From Thiotrichaceae bacterium (lineage in GTDB: Bacteria; Pseudomonadota; Gammaproteobacteria; Thiotrichales; Thiotrichaceae): a stretch of 21,064 nucleotides of DNA. Positions within the stretch are counted from its first letter, which is position 1, and every line of letters starts with the position of its first letter. The DNA is taken from the NCBI GenBank assembly GCA_027008885.1, contig JALVDQ010000449.1, positions 1-21,064 of the forward strand. The letters are read 5' to 3'. A program made the translations under genes and the position numbers. Below the pieces are notes generated by a model, which worked only from the letters and a program-made list of their open reading frames with translations, ran no database searches and was not told the origin of the DNA. This document shows, in pieces, positions 1 to 8,582 of this stretch.

Positions 1-396
1 AGCAATCTGGGCAGTTACGGATTATACTGAGTCGCTACTTTTTTCGGGTTGATTCTCCTGAACCGCGCCTGAACTGTGAAGAAGCAAAAGTAAATTCAGG
101 AAAGCAACCAGATGAGTTTTTTTGTTGTATATATAATATGTGTATATTATGTCGCACATTATGTCGCAACGCTGCGCATTATAAAGCCGAATCAATATAA
201 ATAGGCATTTTATTAGTGATTTCTTGATCCGAATCTGTACGATTATAATAATTAGTATATTTTTTTTGCATATATTAACCGATATGCTATGTACAATAAA
301 CACTTTTTATGTAATCTTTTTTCAGGTTTCTGACTTTTTTGAGTTGTCTGTGCCCTGTGAATCCATGCCTTATGAATTAAATCAACCGAGAATAAT
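1..396. other. Intergenic/edge region, no supported gene
   Basis: AT-rich stretch before the first gene. Two forward frames are open from the left edge (stops at 50-52 and 198-200), but neither has a recognisable protein pattern, so I do not call a partial gene. A short direct repeat, ATTATGTCGCA, occurs twice around 145-170. A TATAAT at 244-249 with a weak TTCTTG at 221-226 (17-bp spacer) could be a promoter for the flavoprotein gene at 397; this is a weak match. Confidence 0.4.
221..249 (+). promoter_or_regulatory. Possible weak sigma-70 promoter for the flavoprotein gene
   Basis: A perfect TATAAT lies at 244-249. The best-spaced -35 candidate is TTCTTG at 221-226, 17 bp away. TTGATC at 224-229 is a better hexamer but leaves only a 14-bp spacer. 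The sequence around it is AT-rich, so chance matches are likely. Confidence 0.25.
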
Positions 397-1617
397 ATGC
401 CCAATACAGGATTGAATAAAAAATTACCGATCATTGTTGTAGGTTCTGGCTCGGTAGGTGTGCGCTTTGTGAATGAGCTTTTATACAGGCAACCTGGAGC
501 CTGCATAAAAGTTTTTGGTGGTGAGGCAGAGCAACCCTATAACCGTGAAAATTTGACAAAATTGCTGGCAGGGGAGGTATCGGAAGACAAGCTTTATGAG
601 AATAGCAAGATACATGAATCCAAAGATGTGCAGTTATTTCTTAATAATCCGATAGTTGAAATAGACAAGGAGCGCTCAACTGTAACGGATAGTCATGGTG
701 AACAACATGCCTATGACAAACTGGTGCTGGCGGTGGGTTCCTTTCCGCGCATCATGGATATTCCGGGTACAGATCTTAAACACGTTTTTACCTTTCGTAA
801 TATCAGGGATGCCGAGATGCTTAAAAATCGCCAGGTAGCCAGCCGTAGAACAGTCGTGGTCGGTGGTGGTCTGGTAGGGCTGGATGCTGCCTATGCAATG
901 AGGCAATATAATACGGATGTAGTGGTTATTGAAAAAAGTACCCGTTTGATGCATCAATTGCTGGATGATCATGCGTCTGTCTATCTGCGTCTGTATCTGG
1001 ATGATCTGGGTATTGATGTGCGCAATAATACCGATATTGTGCGTATCGAAGGAGATGGAAAAGTAGAAAAAGTCATACTGGATGATGGCGAAGAAATTGA
1101 ATGCGATACGCTTATTATTTCCATTGGTATCAAACCCAATACAATTCTTGCCGAAAGTATTGGTCTAAAGGTGAAGCGCGGCATCGTTGTTGATGATTAT
1201 CTGCAAAGCAGTGAGAAAAATATTTATGCCATAGGTGAATGTGCCGAACATCGGGATCGCATCTATGGGATTGTTCAGCCGGGTTATGATCAGGCGGCAA
1301 TATTGGCAAAAATTATTGCTGGCGGAAAGGCAAAATATACAGGAACAACAACCGCCAACCAGTTAAGAGTCATAGATTATCCCTTTATCAGTATCGGTGA
1401 TAATGGTGAAGGTGATCCTGCAAACAAGGAAATTATGTATCGCAATATTCGCAAAATGACTTATCGCAAGATTGTTTTAAGGCATGGTCATTTGCATGGT
1501 GTGATTGCTGTTGGTCCCTGGCTGGATAGCAAACACTTGTATGAACTTGTTGAAAACAAACAGTTTATCTGGCCATGGGAAAGAAAAAAGTTTGAGCGTA
1601 GCGGAGAGCTGGGCTGA
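397..1617 (+). CDS. NirB/rubredoxin-reductase-like NAD(P)H flavoprotein
   Basis: This 406-residue pyridine nucleotide-disulfide oxidoreductase-type protein has two Rossmann motifs: GSGSVG at 16-21 for FAD and GGGLVG at 156-161 for NAD(P)H. A PYNRENLTKLLAGE segment around 48-61 is the form seen in NirB and rubredoxin/ferredoxin reductases, and a second FAD-contact segment, IYAIGECAEH, lies at 276-285. The C-terminal part, with TANQLRVIDYPFISIGD, resembles the small domain that follows the FAD module in assimilatory nitrite reductase. It lacks the sirohaem and Fe-S domains of NirB, so it is a stand-alone electron-transfer flavoprotein, probably cytosolic (no signal peptide). The usual GDC/GDA aspartate is Glu281 here. 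The partner (rubredoxin, ferredoxin or a nitrite reductase fragment) is not in view. It lies 588 bp upstream of gltB; a nitrogen role is inference only. The RBS is weak (GAG about 9 bases upstream of the ATG). Confidence 0.85.
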   Translation: MPNTGLNKKLPIIVVGSGSVGVRFVNELLYRQPGACIKVFGGEAEQPYNRENLTKLLAGEVSEDKLYENSKIHESKDVQLFLNNPIVEIDKERSTVTDSHGEQHAYDKLVLAVGSFPRIMDIPGTDLKHVFTFRNIRDAEMLKNRQVASRRTVVVGGGLVGLDAAYAMRQYNTDVVVIEKSTRLMHQLLDDHASVYLRLYLDDLGIDVRNNTDIVRIEGDGKVEKVILDDGEEIECDTLIISIGIKPNTILAESIGLKVKRGIVVDDYLQSSEKNIYAIGECAEHRDRIYGIVQPGYDQAAILAKIIAGGKAKYTGTTTANQLRVIDYPFISIGDNGEGDPANKEIMYRNIRKMTYRKIVLRHGHLHGVIAVGPWLDSKHLYELVENKQFIWPWERKKFERSGELG

Positions 1618-1867
1618 TAGCCGATTGATGCTCGGGTGAAGTGGGTGAAGAGAAAGCTCTAAACTTTTTTATTAAATCCGTGTATTTTTATGGCTTTCAT
1701 GCAAATATCAATTATTTCCGTATAATTTTTTGTATAACGAAAACTTCAAAAGATATATACTGCCCAGTCCGGTTTTATTTATGCATACCATTTATCTACA
1801 ATATATAGAATATTGGTGTGCTCCAGAGCTTGTTTAATAACTGGGAAAATCAATAGCAAAATTCAAT

Positions 1868-1901
1868 ATATAGTAAGTTTATTTTTAAATAAACACTATA
1901 T
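1868..1901. repeat. Long AT-rich inverted repeat (hairpin)
   Basis: The arms ATATAGT-aa-GTTTATTT (1868-1884) and AAATAAACACTATAT (1887-1901) form a 15-bp stem with a 2-base bulge and almost no loop. There is no T-run on either side, so it is not a standard intrinsic terminator. It lies 250 bp after the flavoprotein stop, directly before the first GTCGTAGCG phrase. Confidence 0.55.
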
Positions 1902-1952
1902 GTCGTAGCGTGATTTTTGGAAGGGTTCACGAACAGGCTCGAGGGGATTTGA

Positions 1953-2017
1953 GAATCTGTCCGGAATATGAGTCGTAGCGAGATTTTGTAATAGACTCGC
2001 TATTCCCGGACAGGTTC
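1953..2017. repeat. MITE-like hairpin element, copy 1
   Basis: The outer arms GAATCTGTCCGGAATA (1953-1968) and TATTCCCGGACAGGTTC (2001-2017) pair with one wobble and one bulge. Inside, GCGAG (1978-1982) pairs with CTCGC (1996-2000). A related element is at 13959-14013 on the opposite strand, sharing CTACGACTCATATTC and the GAACCTGTC-type ends. A shorter relative is at 10499-10531. No coding capacity. The pattern fits a non-autonomous miniature element or a dispersed palindrome; its mobility is inferred. Confidence 0.6.
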
Positions 2018-2137
2018 CAAATATATAAAAGTTGTAACTGCCCAGATTGCTCTTTATTATTTTTTTTTAAGGGCAAGGCGAAAGCGCGCACTTTATAAGT
2101 ATAAATGAGCACTTTTAACGTAGCACTGGACAAAATA

Positions 2138-2173
2138 GAGAGTGATCTGGAGAGTGATCTGGAGAGTGATCTG
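2138..2173 (+). repeat. Three 12-bp tandem repeats upstream of gltB
   Basis: The unit GAGAGTGATCTG is repeated exactly three times (2138-2149, 2150-2161, 2162-2173), followed by a partial GATAGT. It ends 20 bases before the gltB ribosome binding site, inside the presumed gltB leader. The unit length is a multiple of three and reads ESDL in one frame of a small overlapping ORF that I do not accept as a gene. Confidence 0.75.
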
Positions 2174-2193
2174 GATAGTTACCAAAGTTTAGC

Positions 2194-2200
2194 AAGAGGA
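2194..2200 (+). promoter_or_regulatory. Ribosome binding site of gltB
   Basis: AAGAGGA, 5 bases before the ATG at 2206. It supports this start over later in-frame ATGs and places the catalytic cysteine at residue 32 after a short propeptide. Confidence 0.7.
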
Positions 2201-2205
2201 TTTAT

Positions 2206-5200
2206 ATGCATAATCATGCTCCATCTACCGCTGTGTCATCTTTTAATACATTGCCTGACAGACAAGGCTTATACGATCCTGCCAATGAGCATGATGCTTG
2301 TGGCGTGGGTTTCGTTGCGCATATTAAAGGTGAAAAATCTCACGATATAATCCAGCAAGGGCTGACTATTTTAAAACGTGTGGCGCATCGTGGTGCGGTT
2401 GGCGCTGATCCCAAAGCAGGTGATGGTGCGGGCTTGCTAATGCAGATTCCTGATGCATTTTTTCGGGCTGAGGTTGAAAACCTGCCTGCCGAAGGTGACT
2501 ATGGTGTGGGCATGATCTTCCTTCCCAAGGATCGCCTGCAAAGTAAAAAACTCAGAAATGATATTGAAAAAGCGATTGAGGATGAAGGTCAAAAGCTGAT
2601 TGCCTGGCGTGAAGTGCCTGTTGATCCTTCTGGTCTGGGCGAAACAGTCAAACCAACTGAACCCTCTATTTATCAGGTGTTTATTGCTCGAGGTGATAAT
2701 GTTGCCGATCAAGATGCCTTTGAGCGCAAGCTGTTTGTTATTCACAAGCTGATTACGGCACAGGCAAACCGTAATAAAGAAATTGCCGGTATTGAAGATT
2801 TTTATATCTGTTCAATGTCATCGCGCACCATTGTTTACAAAGGCATGTTGCTGGCGGAGCAGGTGGGTGAGTATTACCACGATTTGATGGATGAACGGGT
2901 TGTTTCTGCGATTGCCCTGGTGCACCAGCGTTTCTCTACCAATACCTTCCCCACCTGGGATTTGGCGCACCCTTTCAGGATGATTGCGCACAATGGTGAG
3001 ATCAATACCAATCGTGGCAATGTAAACTGGATGGCAGCACGTCAAAGTTCCATGCAGTCTGATATTCTCGGCGATGATCTGGATAAAATATGGCCAGTTA
3101 TCCCTGAAGGTCAATCAGATACCGCCTGTCTGGATAACGCCCTTGAGCTGATGGTAATGGGTGGTTACAGCCTCGCTGAAGCCATGACGATGTTGATTCC
3201 CGAAGCCTGGTATGGCAATGAATTAATGGATGAAGATCGCCTCGCTTACTATGAATACAATGCCGGTATGATGGAACCCTGGGATGGTCCGGCAGCAGTT
3301 GCCTTTAGTGATGGTCGCCAGATTGGTGCAATGCTGGATCGAAACGGTTTGCGTCCGGCACGTTATCTGGTGACGGATGATGATCTGGTGGTGATGGCAT
3401 CCGAAATGGGTGTGCTGGATATTCCTGAAAACAAGATTATTAAAAAATGGCGTTTGCAGCCCGGCAAAATGTTTTTGATCGACCTGGATCAGGGACGCAT
3501 TATTGCAGATGAAGAAATAAAGTCAGGGCTTGCCAAAGCGCATCCTTATAAGGAATGGTTGGCTAAAAACCAGATAAAAGTTTGTGAGATTTCTAGTGAT
3601 GCAGAACTATTGCCCGCACTGGATAAAGATGAACTACTAAAAAATCAGCAGGCTTTTGGTTATACCCAAGAATACATTAAATTCCTGCTTGCGCCGATGG
3701 TCAAGACAGGCATGGAAGGCACCGGCTCCATGGGAACAGATAGCCCCGTTGCCGTTCTTTCACACCGTTCACGTCACCTCTCAAACTATTTCAAGCAAAA
3801 TTTTGCGCAGGTAACGAATCCACCAATTGATCCAATTCGTGAAGAGCTGGTGATGTCACTGGTGACAATGATTGGTCCGCGTCCCAATCTGTTGGGGCAT
3901 GAGAACAAGGGTGACAGTATGCGCCTTGAAATCAAGCAACCAATCCTGACCAATGAGCAGCTCTATAATATCCGTCATATCAATGACCATGTGGGTGATG
4001 CCTTTAAAACCAAAACGCTGGATATAACCTACGATGCCTCCTTGCGTGGTGCGGGCATGAAAGATGCGATCAAGGCACTGTGTGCCAAAGCAAAGTCAGC
4101 AGTAGAAGAGGGTTACAATATTCTGATTCTGTCTGATCGTAGTGTTTCGCAAGAGCGTCTGGCAATTCCAGCCCTGCTGGCAACCTCGGCAGTGCACCAC
4201 TACCTGATTCGCAAAGGCTTGCGTATCTCAACCGGTCTGGTCGTTGAAACAGGTTCTGCGCTTGAGGTTCATCACTTTGCTACCCTTGCAGGTTATGGCG
4301 CAGAAGCGATTAACCCCTGGCTGGCACTGGAAACAGTCGATGCCAATCTGAAACGCTTTGACCCGGATATGGATGTGCATACCGCACACAAGAATTATAT
4401 TAAAGCTATTGGCAAAGGTCTGAAAAAAGTCATGTCGAAAATGGGTATTTGTACCTATCAATCGTATTGTGGCGCGCAGATTTTTGATGCAGTTGGCTTG
4501 TCCAGTGAATTTGTCAATGAATACTTTACAGGTACGGCAACGACGATAGAAGGCGTTGGTTTAACCGAAATTGCGCGTGAGGCACGTCGTTGTCATTCGC
4601 GTGGCTATGGCGACAAGCTGATCTACAAGAAACATCTGGACATCGGTGGTGATTATGCTTACCGCGTGCGTGGTGAGAAGCATGTCTGGACACCCGCCAC
4701 CATTTCACGTTTGCAACATGCAGTGCGTGGTAATGATGCCAAAAGTTTTGCAGAATTTTCACATGCCATTGATGAGCAGTCCAAAGGTTTGCTAACCCTG
4801 CGTGGCTTGATGGAGTTTGATTATTCTGACTGCTCCGTGCCTCTGGATGAGGTTGAGCCAGCAAAAGAAATTGTTAAACGCTTTGCTACGGGCGCAATGT
4901 CATTCGGCAGTATTTCCTATGAGGCGCACTCGACCCTGGCTATTGCCATGAATGCAATTGGTGCAAAATCGAATACGGGCGAAGGCGGCGAAGAAGCATC
5001 ACGCTTTAATCCACTCGAAGATGGCAGTATGAACCCTGAGCGTTCAGCGATTAAGCAGGTTGCTTCGGGGCGTTTTGGTGTAACCACAGAATATCTGGTC
5101 AATGCCGATGATATTCAAATCAAAATGGCACAGGGTGCGAAACCGGGTGAGGGCGGTCAGCTCCCCGGTCATAAAGTCAATCAGCAAATAGGACGGGTAC

Positions 5201-6804
5201 GTCATTCAACCCCGGGCGTTGGTCTGATTTCGCCGCCACCACACCATGATATTTACTCGATTGAGGATTTGGCGCAGCTTATCCATGATCTGAAAAATGT
5301 GAATCCAAAAGCGCGTATTTCGGTCAAGCTGGTTGCTGAGGTAGGCGTGGGTACGGTTGCGGCAGGTGTCACCAAGGCACATGCTGATCATATTACCATT
5401 TCCGGTTTTGATGGTGGTACGGGCGCCTCGCCACTGACATCCATTCGTCATGCAGGCTCTCCCTGGGAGATTGGTCTGGCGGAAACGCATCAAACGCTGG
5501 TACTCAACAAGCTGCGCAGCCGTGTTTGTGTGCAAGCCGACGGTGGCTTGCGTACCGGACGTGATGTGGTGATTGCCGCGCTCCTGGGCGCCGATGAATT
5601 TGGTTTTGCCACTGCGCCATTGATTGCAGAAGGCTGTTTAATGATGCGCAAATGTCACTTGAATACCTGTCCGGTGGGGGTTGCCACGCAAGACCCAGAG
5701 CTTCGCAAGAAGTTTATGGGCAAGCCGGAGCACGTCATAAACTATTTCTTCTTTGTTGCCGAAGAAATGCGCAAAATTATGGCAAAGCTTGGTTTTAGAA
5801 CAGTGGCAGAAATGGTGGGACAGTCACAGCGCCTGAAAATGAACAAGGTGATTGAACACTGGAAGGCGCAGGGTCTGGATTACAGCAAAATATTGGCAAA
5901 GCCGGATGCTGATTCGCATGCTGAAGAGCACCATACAATAGAGCAGGATCACGGTATTGATCAGGCACTGGATAATGAGCTTATCAAGCAGGCGCAGGCG
6001 GCACTGGAAAAAGGCGAAAAGGTTAATATTGAGATTGCCATTAAAAACCACAACCGCACCTTTGGTACGATGCTATCCGGTCGGGTTGCCGAAAATTATG
6101 GCTTTGAGGGCTTGCCTGATGACACCATTACAATCAGAGCAACGGGTACCGCAGGTCAATCCTTTGGAGCCTGGGTTGCCAGAGGCGTTACCCTGGAGCT
6201 TTCGGGTGAAGGCAATGACTATGTGGGCAAGGGGCTGTCTGGCGGCAAGTTGATTATCTATCCCCCCGCAGATTGCAAAATAGAAGCTGCTGATCAAAAT
6301 ATTATCGTCGGCAATACCGTGCTTTATGGCGCAATCGCAGGCGAAGCCTACTTTAGCGGAGTCGCAGGTGAGCGCTTCTGTGTCAGAAATTCAGGTGCTA
6401 CGGCGGTTGTTGAAGGGGTTGGCGATCATGGTTGTGAATACATGACTGGCGGCATCGTGGTGTGTCTGGGTGAAACAGGGCGGAACTTTGCAGCGGGCAT
6501 GTCAGGTGGTATTGCTTATGTGCTGGACGAAAAAGATCACTTCAGCAGGCTTTGCAATACTGAAATGGTCGAGCTTGAAAAAGTCACGCCAGACAAAGGC
6601 AATGTGGATGCATCAGACCTTTTGCAAGCGGATGAAACACGCTTAAAGGCATTAATCGAAAACCACCACAAATACACTGGCTCAAAACGCGCGCGCAAGA
6701 TACTGGATAACTGGGATGAATATCTGCCAAAATTTATCAAGGTGATGCCGGTCGATTATCGCAGGGCACTCGAAAATAACCAGTCAAGAAAAGCAGCGGC
6801 ATAG
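2206..6804 (+). CDS. gltB: Glutamate synthase (NADPH) large subunit
   Basis: The large subunit of GOGAT releases ammonia from glutamine, channels it to 2-oxoglutarate and yields two glutamates with electrons from GltD. At 1532 residues it has the usual full length. An N-terminal propeptide of about 31 residues precedes the Ntn-type class II glutaminase, whose nucleophile is Cys32 in HDACGVGF. Next come the central domain and the FMN-binding synthase domain, with [32 protein letters not shown] and [15 protein letters not shown] motifs. The [3Fe-4S] ligands are Cys1144, Cys1150 and Cys1155 in the [13 protein letters not shown] segment. The C-terminal glycine-rich beta-helix (GXXGXXXG repeats, about 1270-1430) is intact. 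gltD follows 12 bp downstream in the same operon. No frameshift or missing key residue is seen. Confidence 0.98.
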   Translation: MHNHAPSTAVSSFNTLPDRQGLYDPANEHDACGVGFVAHIKGEKSHDIIQQGLTILKRVAHRGAVGADPKAGDGAGLLMQIPDAFFRAEVENLPAEGDYGVGMIFLPKDRLQSKKLRNDIEKAIEDEGQKLIAWREVPVDPSGLGETVKPTEPSIYQVFIARGDNVADQDAFERKLFVIHKLITAQANRNKEIAGIEDFYICSMSSRTIVYKGMLLAEQVGEYYHDLMDERVVSAIALVHQRFSTNTFPTWDLAHPFRMIAHNGEINTNRGNVNWMAARQSSMQSDILGDDLDKIWPVIPEGQSDTACLDNALELMVMGGYSLAEAMTMLIPEAWYGNELMDEDRLAYYEYNAGMMEPWDGPAAVAFSDGRQIGAMLDRNGLRPARYLVTDDDLVVMASEMGVLDIPENKIIKKWRLQPGKMFLIDLDQGRIIADEEIKSGLAKAHPYKEWLAKNQIKVCEISSDAELLPALDKDELLKNQQAFGYTQEYIKFLLAPMVKTGMEGTGSMGTDSPVAVLSHRSRHLSNYFKQNFAQVTNPPIDPIREELVMSLVTMIGPRPNLLGHENKGDSMRLEIKQPILTNEQLYNIRHINDHVGDAFKTKTLDITYDASLRGAGMKDAIKALCAKAKSAVEEGYNILILSDRSVSQERLAIPALLATSAVHHYLIRKGLRISTGLVVETGSALEVHHFATLAGYGAEAINPWLALETVDANLKRFDPDMDVHTAHKNYIKAIGKGLKKVMSKMGICTYQSYCGAQIFDAVGLSSEFVNEYFTGTATTIEGVGLTEIAREARRCHSRGYGDKLIYKKHLDIGGDYAYRVRGEKHVWTPATISRLQHAVRGNDAKSFAEFSHAIDEQSKGLLTLRGLMEFDYSDCSVPLDEVEPAKEIVKRFATGAMSFGSISYEAHSTLAIAMNAIGAKSNTGEGGEEASRFNPLEDGSMNPERSAIKQVASGRFGVTTEYLVNADDIQIKMAQGAKPGEGGQLPGHKVNQQIGRVRHSTPGVGLISPPPHHDIYSIEDLAQLIHDLKNVNPKARISVKLVAEVGVGTVAAGVTKAHADHITISGFDGGTGASPLTSIRHAGSPWEIGLAETHQTLVLNKLRSRVCVQADGGLRTGRDVVIAALLGADEFGFATAPLIAEGCLMMRKCHLNTCPVGVATQDPELRKKFMGKPEHVINYFFFVAEEMRKIMAKLGFRTVAEMVGQSQRLKMNKVIEHWKAQGLDYSKILAKPDADSHAEEHHTIEQDHGIDQALDNELIKQAQAALEKGEKVNIEIAIKNHNRTFGTMLSGRVAENYGFEGLPDDTITIRATGTAGQSFGAWVARGVTLELSGEGNDYVGKGLSGGKLIIYPPADCKIEAADQNIIVGNTVLYGAIAGEAYFSGVAGERFCVRNSGATAVVEGVGDHGCEYMTGGIVVCLGETGRNFAAGMSGGIAYVLDEKDHFSRLCNTEMVELEKVTPDKGNVDASDLLQADETRLKALIENHHKYTGSKRARKILDNWDEYLPKFIKVMPVDYRRALENNQSRKAAA

Positions 6805-6810
6805 GGGAGG
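6803..6810 (+). promoter_or_regulatory. Strong ribosome binding site of gltD
   Basis: AGGGGAGG overlaps the gltB stop codon (TAG at 6802-6804) and sits 6 bases before the gltD ATG at 6817. It is the strongest Shine-Dalgarno sequence in the window and fixes the gltD start. It fits tight co-translation of the two GOGAT subunits. Confidence 0.8.
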
Positions 6811-6816
6811 ATAAAA

Positions 6817-8292
6817 ATGGGAAAACCAACTGGCTTTAAAGAATACCCGCGTCACGACAGACATTATGCACCTGTTGCAGAGCGTATCAAGAGTTTCCGT
6901 GAATTTGTCGTGCCTCTGGATTATGACGAATTGCAGATACAGGCAGCGCGTTGTATGGACTGTGGTGTGCCATTTTGTCACGATGGACCCAAGGGTGGTT
7001 GTCCGGTAAACAACCTGATTCCGGACTGGAATGATCTGGTGTATCACGGTGAGTGGCAAGATGCGCTGGAAACACTGCATTCAACCAATAACTTTCCTGA
7101 AATGACCGGCAGGGTTTGTCCTGCGCCCTGTCAGGAATCCTGCACCCTGAATATCAATGACAATTCGGTAACCATTAAAACAATCGAATGTGAAATTGTT
7201 GACCGGGGCTTTGATGAAGGCTGGGTCAAGCCGCTGATTGCCGAACATAAAAGCGGCAAAAGAGTCGCTGTTGTAGGTTCAGGACCTGCGGGAATGGCAT
7301 GTTCACAGCAACTGGCACGAGTCGGGCACGAGGTGGTTCTATTTGAAAAAGAGCCGCGTATCGGTGGCTTGATGCGTTTTGGAATCCCTGATTTCAAGCT
7401 GGACAAGAAACTGCTGGATCGCCGTATGCAGCAGATGGCAGCCGAAGGTGTCGAGTTCAGGACAGATACCCATATCGGCGTGGATATTCCTGCAAAAGAC
7501 TTGCTGCACGAATTTGATGCAGTGGCACTCACAGGTGGTTCTGAAAAACCGCGTGATTTGCCTATTCCGGGGCGTGACCTGAACGGTGTTTATTTTGCAA
7601 TGGATTTCCTCAAGGCAAACACCAAATGGGTGCAGGGCATACACGGCGAAGATCAGGTCATCTCAGCCAAAGGCAAACACGTTGTGGTGATTGGTGGTGG
7701 CGACACTGGTTCAGACTGTATCGGTACCGCAATCCGTCATGGTGCGGCATCGGTGACACAGCTTGAAATTATGCCGCGTCCACCTGAAAAAGAAGACAAG
7801 GCTCTGGTATGGCCGGACTGGCCAAATAAAATGCGTACCTCAACTTCGCAGGAAGAGGGCGCCGAGCGTATCTTCTCGGTTGCCACCAAAGAATTTATTG
7901 GTGACAGTGCGGATGGCAAGAGCGGCAATCTGAAAGCGGTTAAATGTGTCAAGGTCGAGTGGACGCAGGACGATAACGGACAATGGCAGATGAGCGAAAT
8001 TGCCGGTTCGGAGTTTGAACTCAAAGCCGATATTGCGACACTGGCAATGGGCTTTGTGCATCCTGTGCATGAAGGCATGTTGCAAGAGCTGGGTGTTGAA
8101 CTGGATGAACGTGGCAATGTTAAAGGCGAAACAGAGGGCAAAAAGGCTTATTATACTTCAATGGATAAAGTCTTTGCTGCTGGAGACATGCGTCGTGGGC
8201 AATCACTGGTCGTCTGGGCAATCCGTGAAGGCAGGCAATGCGCGCACAGCATTGACCAGTATTTAATGGGCTATACCAGTCTGCCAAGATAG
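6817..8292 (+). CDS. gltD: Glutamate synthase (NADPH) small subunit
   Basis: This subunit takes electrons from NADPH through FAD and passes them via two [4Fe-4S] clusters to GltB. The N-terminal Fe-S domain has Cys46, Cys49 and Cys54 in RCMDCGVPFCH, a GCPVNN segment, and further cysteines in RVCPAPCQESC around residues 105-115. The FAD Rossmann motif GSGPAG is at 154-159 and the NADPH motif GGGDTG at 293-298. AAGDMRRGQSLVVWAIREG near the C-terminus is the second FAD contact of this family. The length, 491 residues, is slightly above the E. coli protein. It directly follows gltB. No clear intrinsic terminator follows; instead the 290-bp gap to dnaG is filled with repeats. Confidence 0.98.
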   Translation: MGKPTGFKEYPRHDRHYAPVAERIKSFREFVVPLDYDELQIQAARCMDCGVPFCHDGPKGGCPVNNLIPDWNDLVYHGEWQDALETLHSTNNFPEMTGRVCPAPCQESCTLNINDNSVTIKTIECEIVDRGFDEGWVKPLIAEHKSGKRVAVVGSGPAGMACSQQLARVGHEVVLFEKEPRIGGLMRFGIPDFKLDKKLLDRRMQQMAAEGVEFRTDTHIGVDIPAKDLLHEFDAVALTGGSEKPRDLPIPGRDLNGVYFAMDFLKANTKWVQGIHGEDQVISAKGKHVVVIGGGDTGSDCIGTAIRHGAASVTQLEIMPRPPEKEDKALVWPDWPNKMRTSTSQEEGAERIFSVATKEFIGDSADGKSGNLKAVKCVKVEWTQDDNGQWQMSEIAGSEFELKADIATLAMGFVHPVHEGMLQELGVELDERGNVKGETEGKKAYYTSMDKVFAAGDMRRGQSLVVWAIREGRQCAHSIDQYLMGYTSLPR

Positions 8293-8310
8293 GGTTATAC
8301 CAGCAAGACA

Positions 8311-8340
8311 TACCCATCCCCCCTGTTTTTACATATTTTT
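8311..8340 (+). repeat. Solo copy of the conserved C-rich end box
   Basis: TACCCATCCCCCCTGTTTTT at 8311-8330, followed by an AT-rich ACATATTTTT tail. It lies 19 bp after the gltD stop. The same 20-mer recurs exactly at 8471, at 13063 and, on the minus strand, at 17065; a near copy is at 16912. Here it appears without the palindrome and heptamers of the composite element. Confidence 0.8.
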
Positions 8341-8396
8341 GTGTAAGCTGTTTGAGGAACAAAACTGTACAAACACAGGAGCGTTATCTAAATATG

Positions 8397-8500
8397 GTGC
8401 CGCGATCTGTCGGGTTACGCCTGGGCTAACCCGACCTACGGAACAGTCCTCTGTCCTGAGTCTTCTGATATACCCATCCCCCCTGTTTTTGATACTTTTT
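8397..8500 (+). repeat. Composite interspersed repeat, copy A
   Basis: In order: GTGCCGCGATCT; a REP-like palindrome at 8409-8435 (arms GTCGGGTTA/TAACCCGAC); CTACGGAACA; three 7-bp units at 8446-8466 (GTCCTCT, GTCCTGA, GTCTTCT); and the end box TACCCATCCCCCCTGTTTTT at 8471-8490 with an AT-rich tail. The same order occurs twice in reverse orientation at 16902-17151. It sits between gltD and dnaG, and its palindrome could help end gltBD transcripts (inference). Confidence 0.75.
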
Positions 8501-8582
8501 TATTGTGTTTATTGTGCCTGAAGCAGTTTTGCAGGTATGGGCGTAAGCCGACAGGAATGCTACTTTTCAAGATTTTCTAATT

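Larger units (their letters stand above)
1618..2205. other. 588-bp repeat-rich intergenic region before gltB
   Basis: No supported gene. The region holds, in order: an AT-rich stretch; a long AT hairpin (1868-1901); a GC-containing hairpin element with GAATCTGTCCGG/CCGGACAGGTTC ends (1953-2017); and three 12-bp tandem repeats (2138-2173) just upstream of the gltB ribosome binding site. The phrase GTCGTAGCG followed by A/T and GATTTT occurs twice (about 1902 and 1972), which suggests that two related repeat fragments lie side by side. I could not identify a convincing sigma-70 or sigma-54 promoter. Confidence 0.6.

Noticed and set aside
1..200. Open frame from the left edge to 200, and a 16-codon frame to 52
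   Set aside because: No recognisable protein pattern and the sequence is AT-rich; too short to support a partial gene.
22..303. Minus-strand ORF and the many other antisense ORFs over gltB, gltD, dnaG, rpoD and nifJ
   Set aside because: They are shadows of real genes or of AT-rich spacer, without ribosome binding sites or family motifs.
2018..2137. Sigma-54 or sigma-70 promoter for gltBD
   Set aside because: No GG-N10-GC type -24/-12 pair was found, and TATAAG/TATAAA at 2094-2105 lack a suitable -35 box.
2105..2350. Small + strand ORF with an ESDL repeat, overlapping the start of gltB
   Set aside because: It overlaps about 145 bases of a certain gene, has no ribosome binding site, and its downstream part is just gltB read in another frame. 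A short leader peptide cannot be excluded, so the repeat is reported instead.
8339..8521. 60-residue + strand ORF between gltD and dnaG
   Set aside because: It is made entirely of the composite repeat (palindrome, heptamers and end box) and has no protein-like features.
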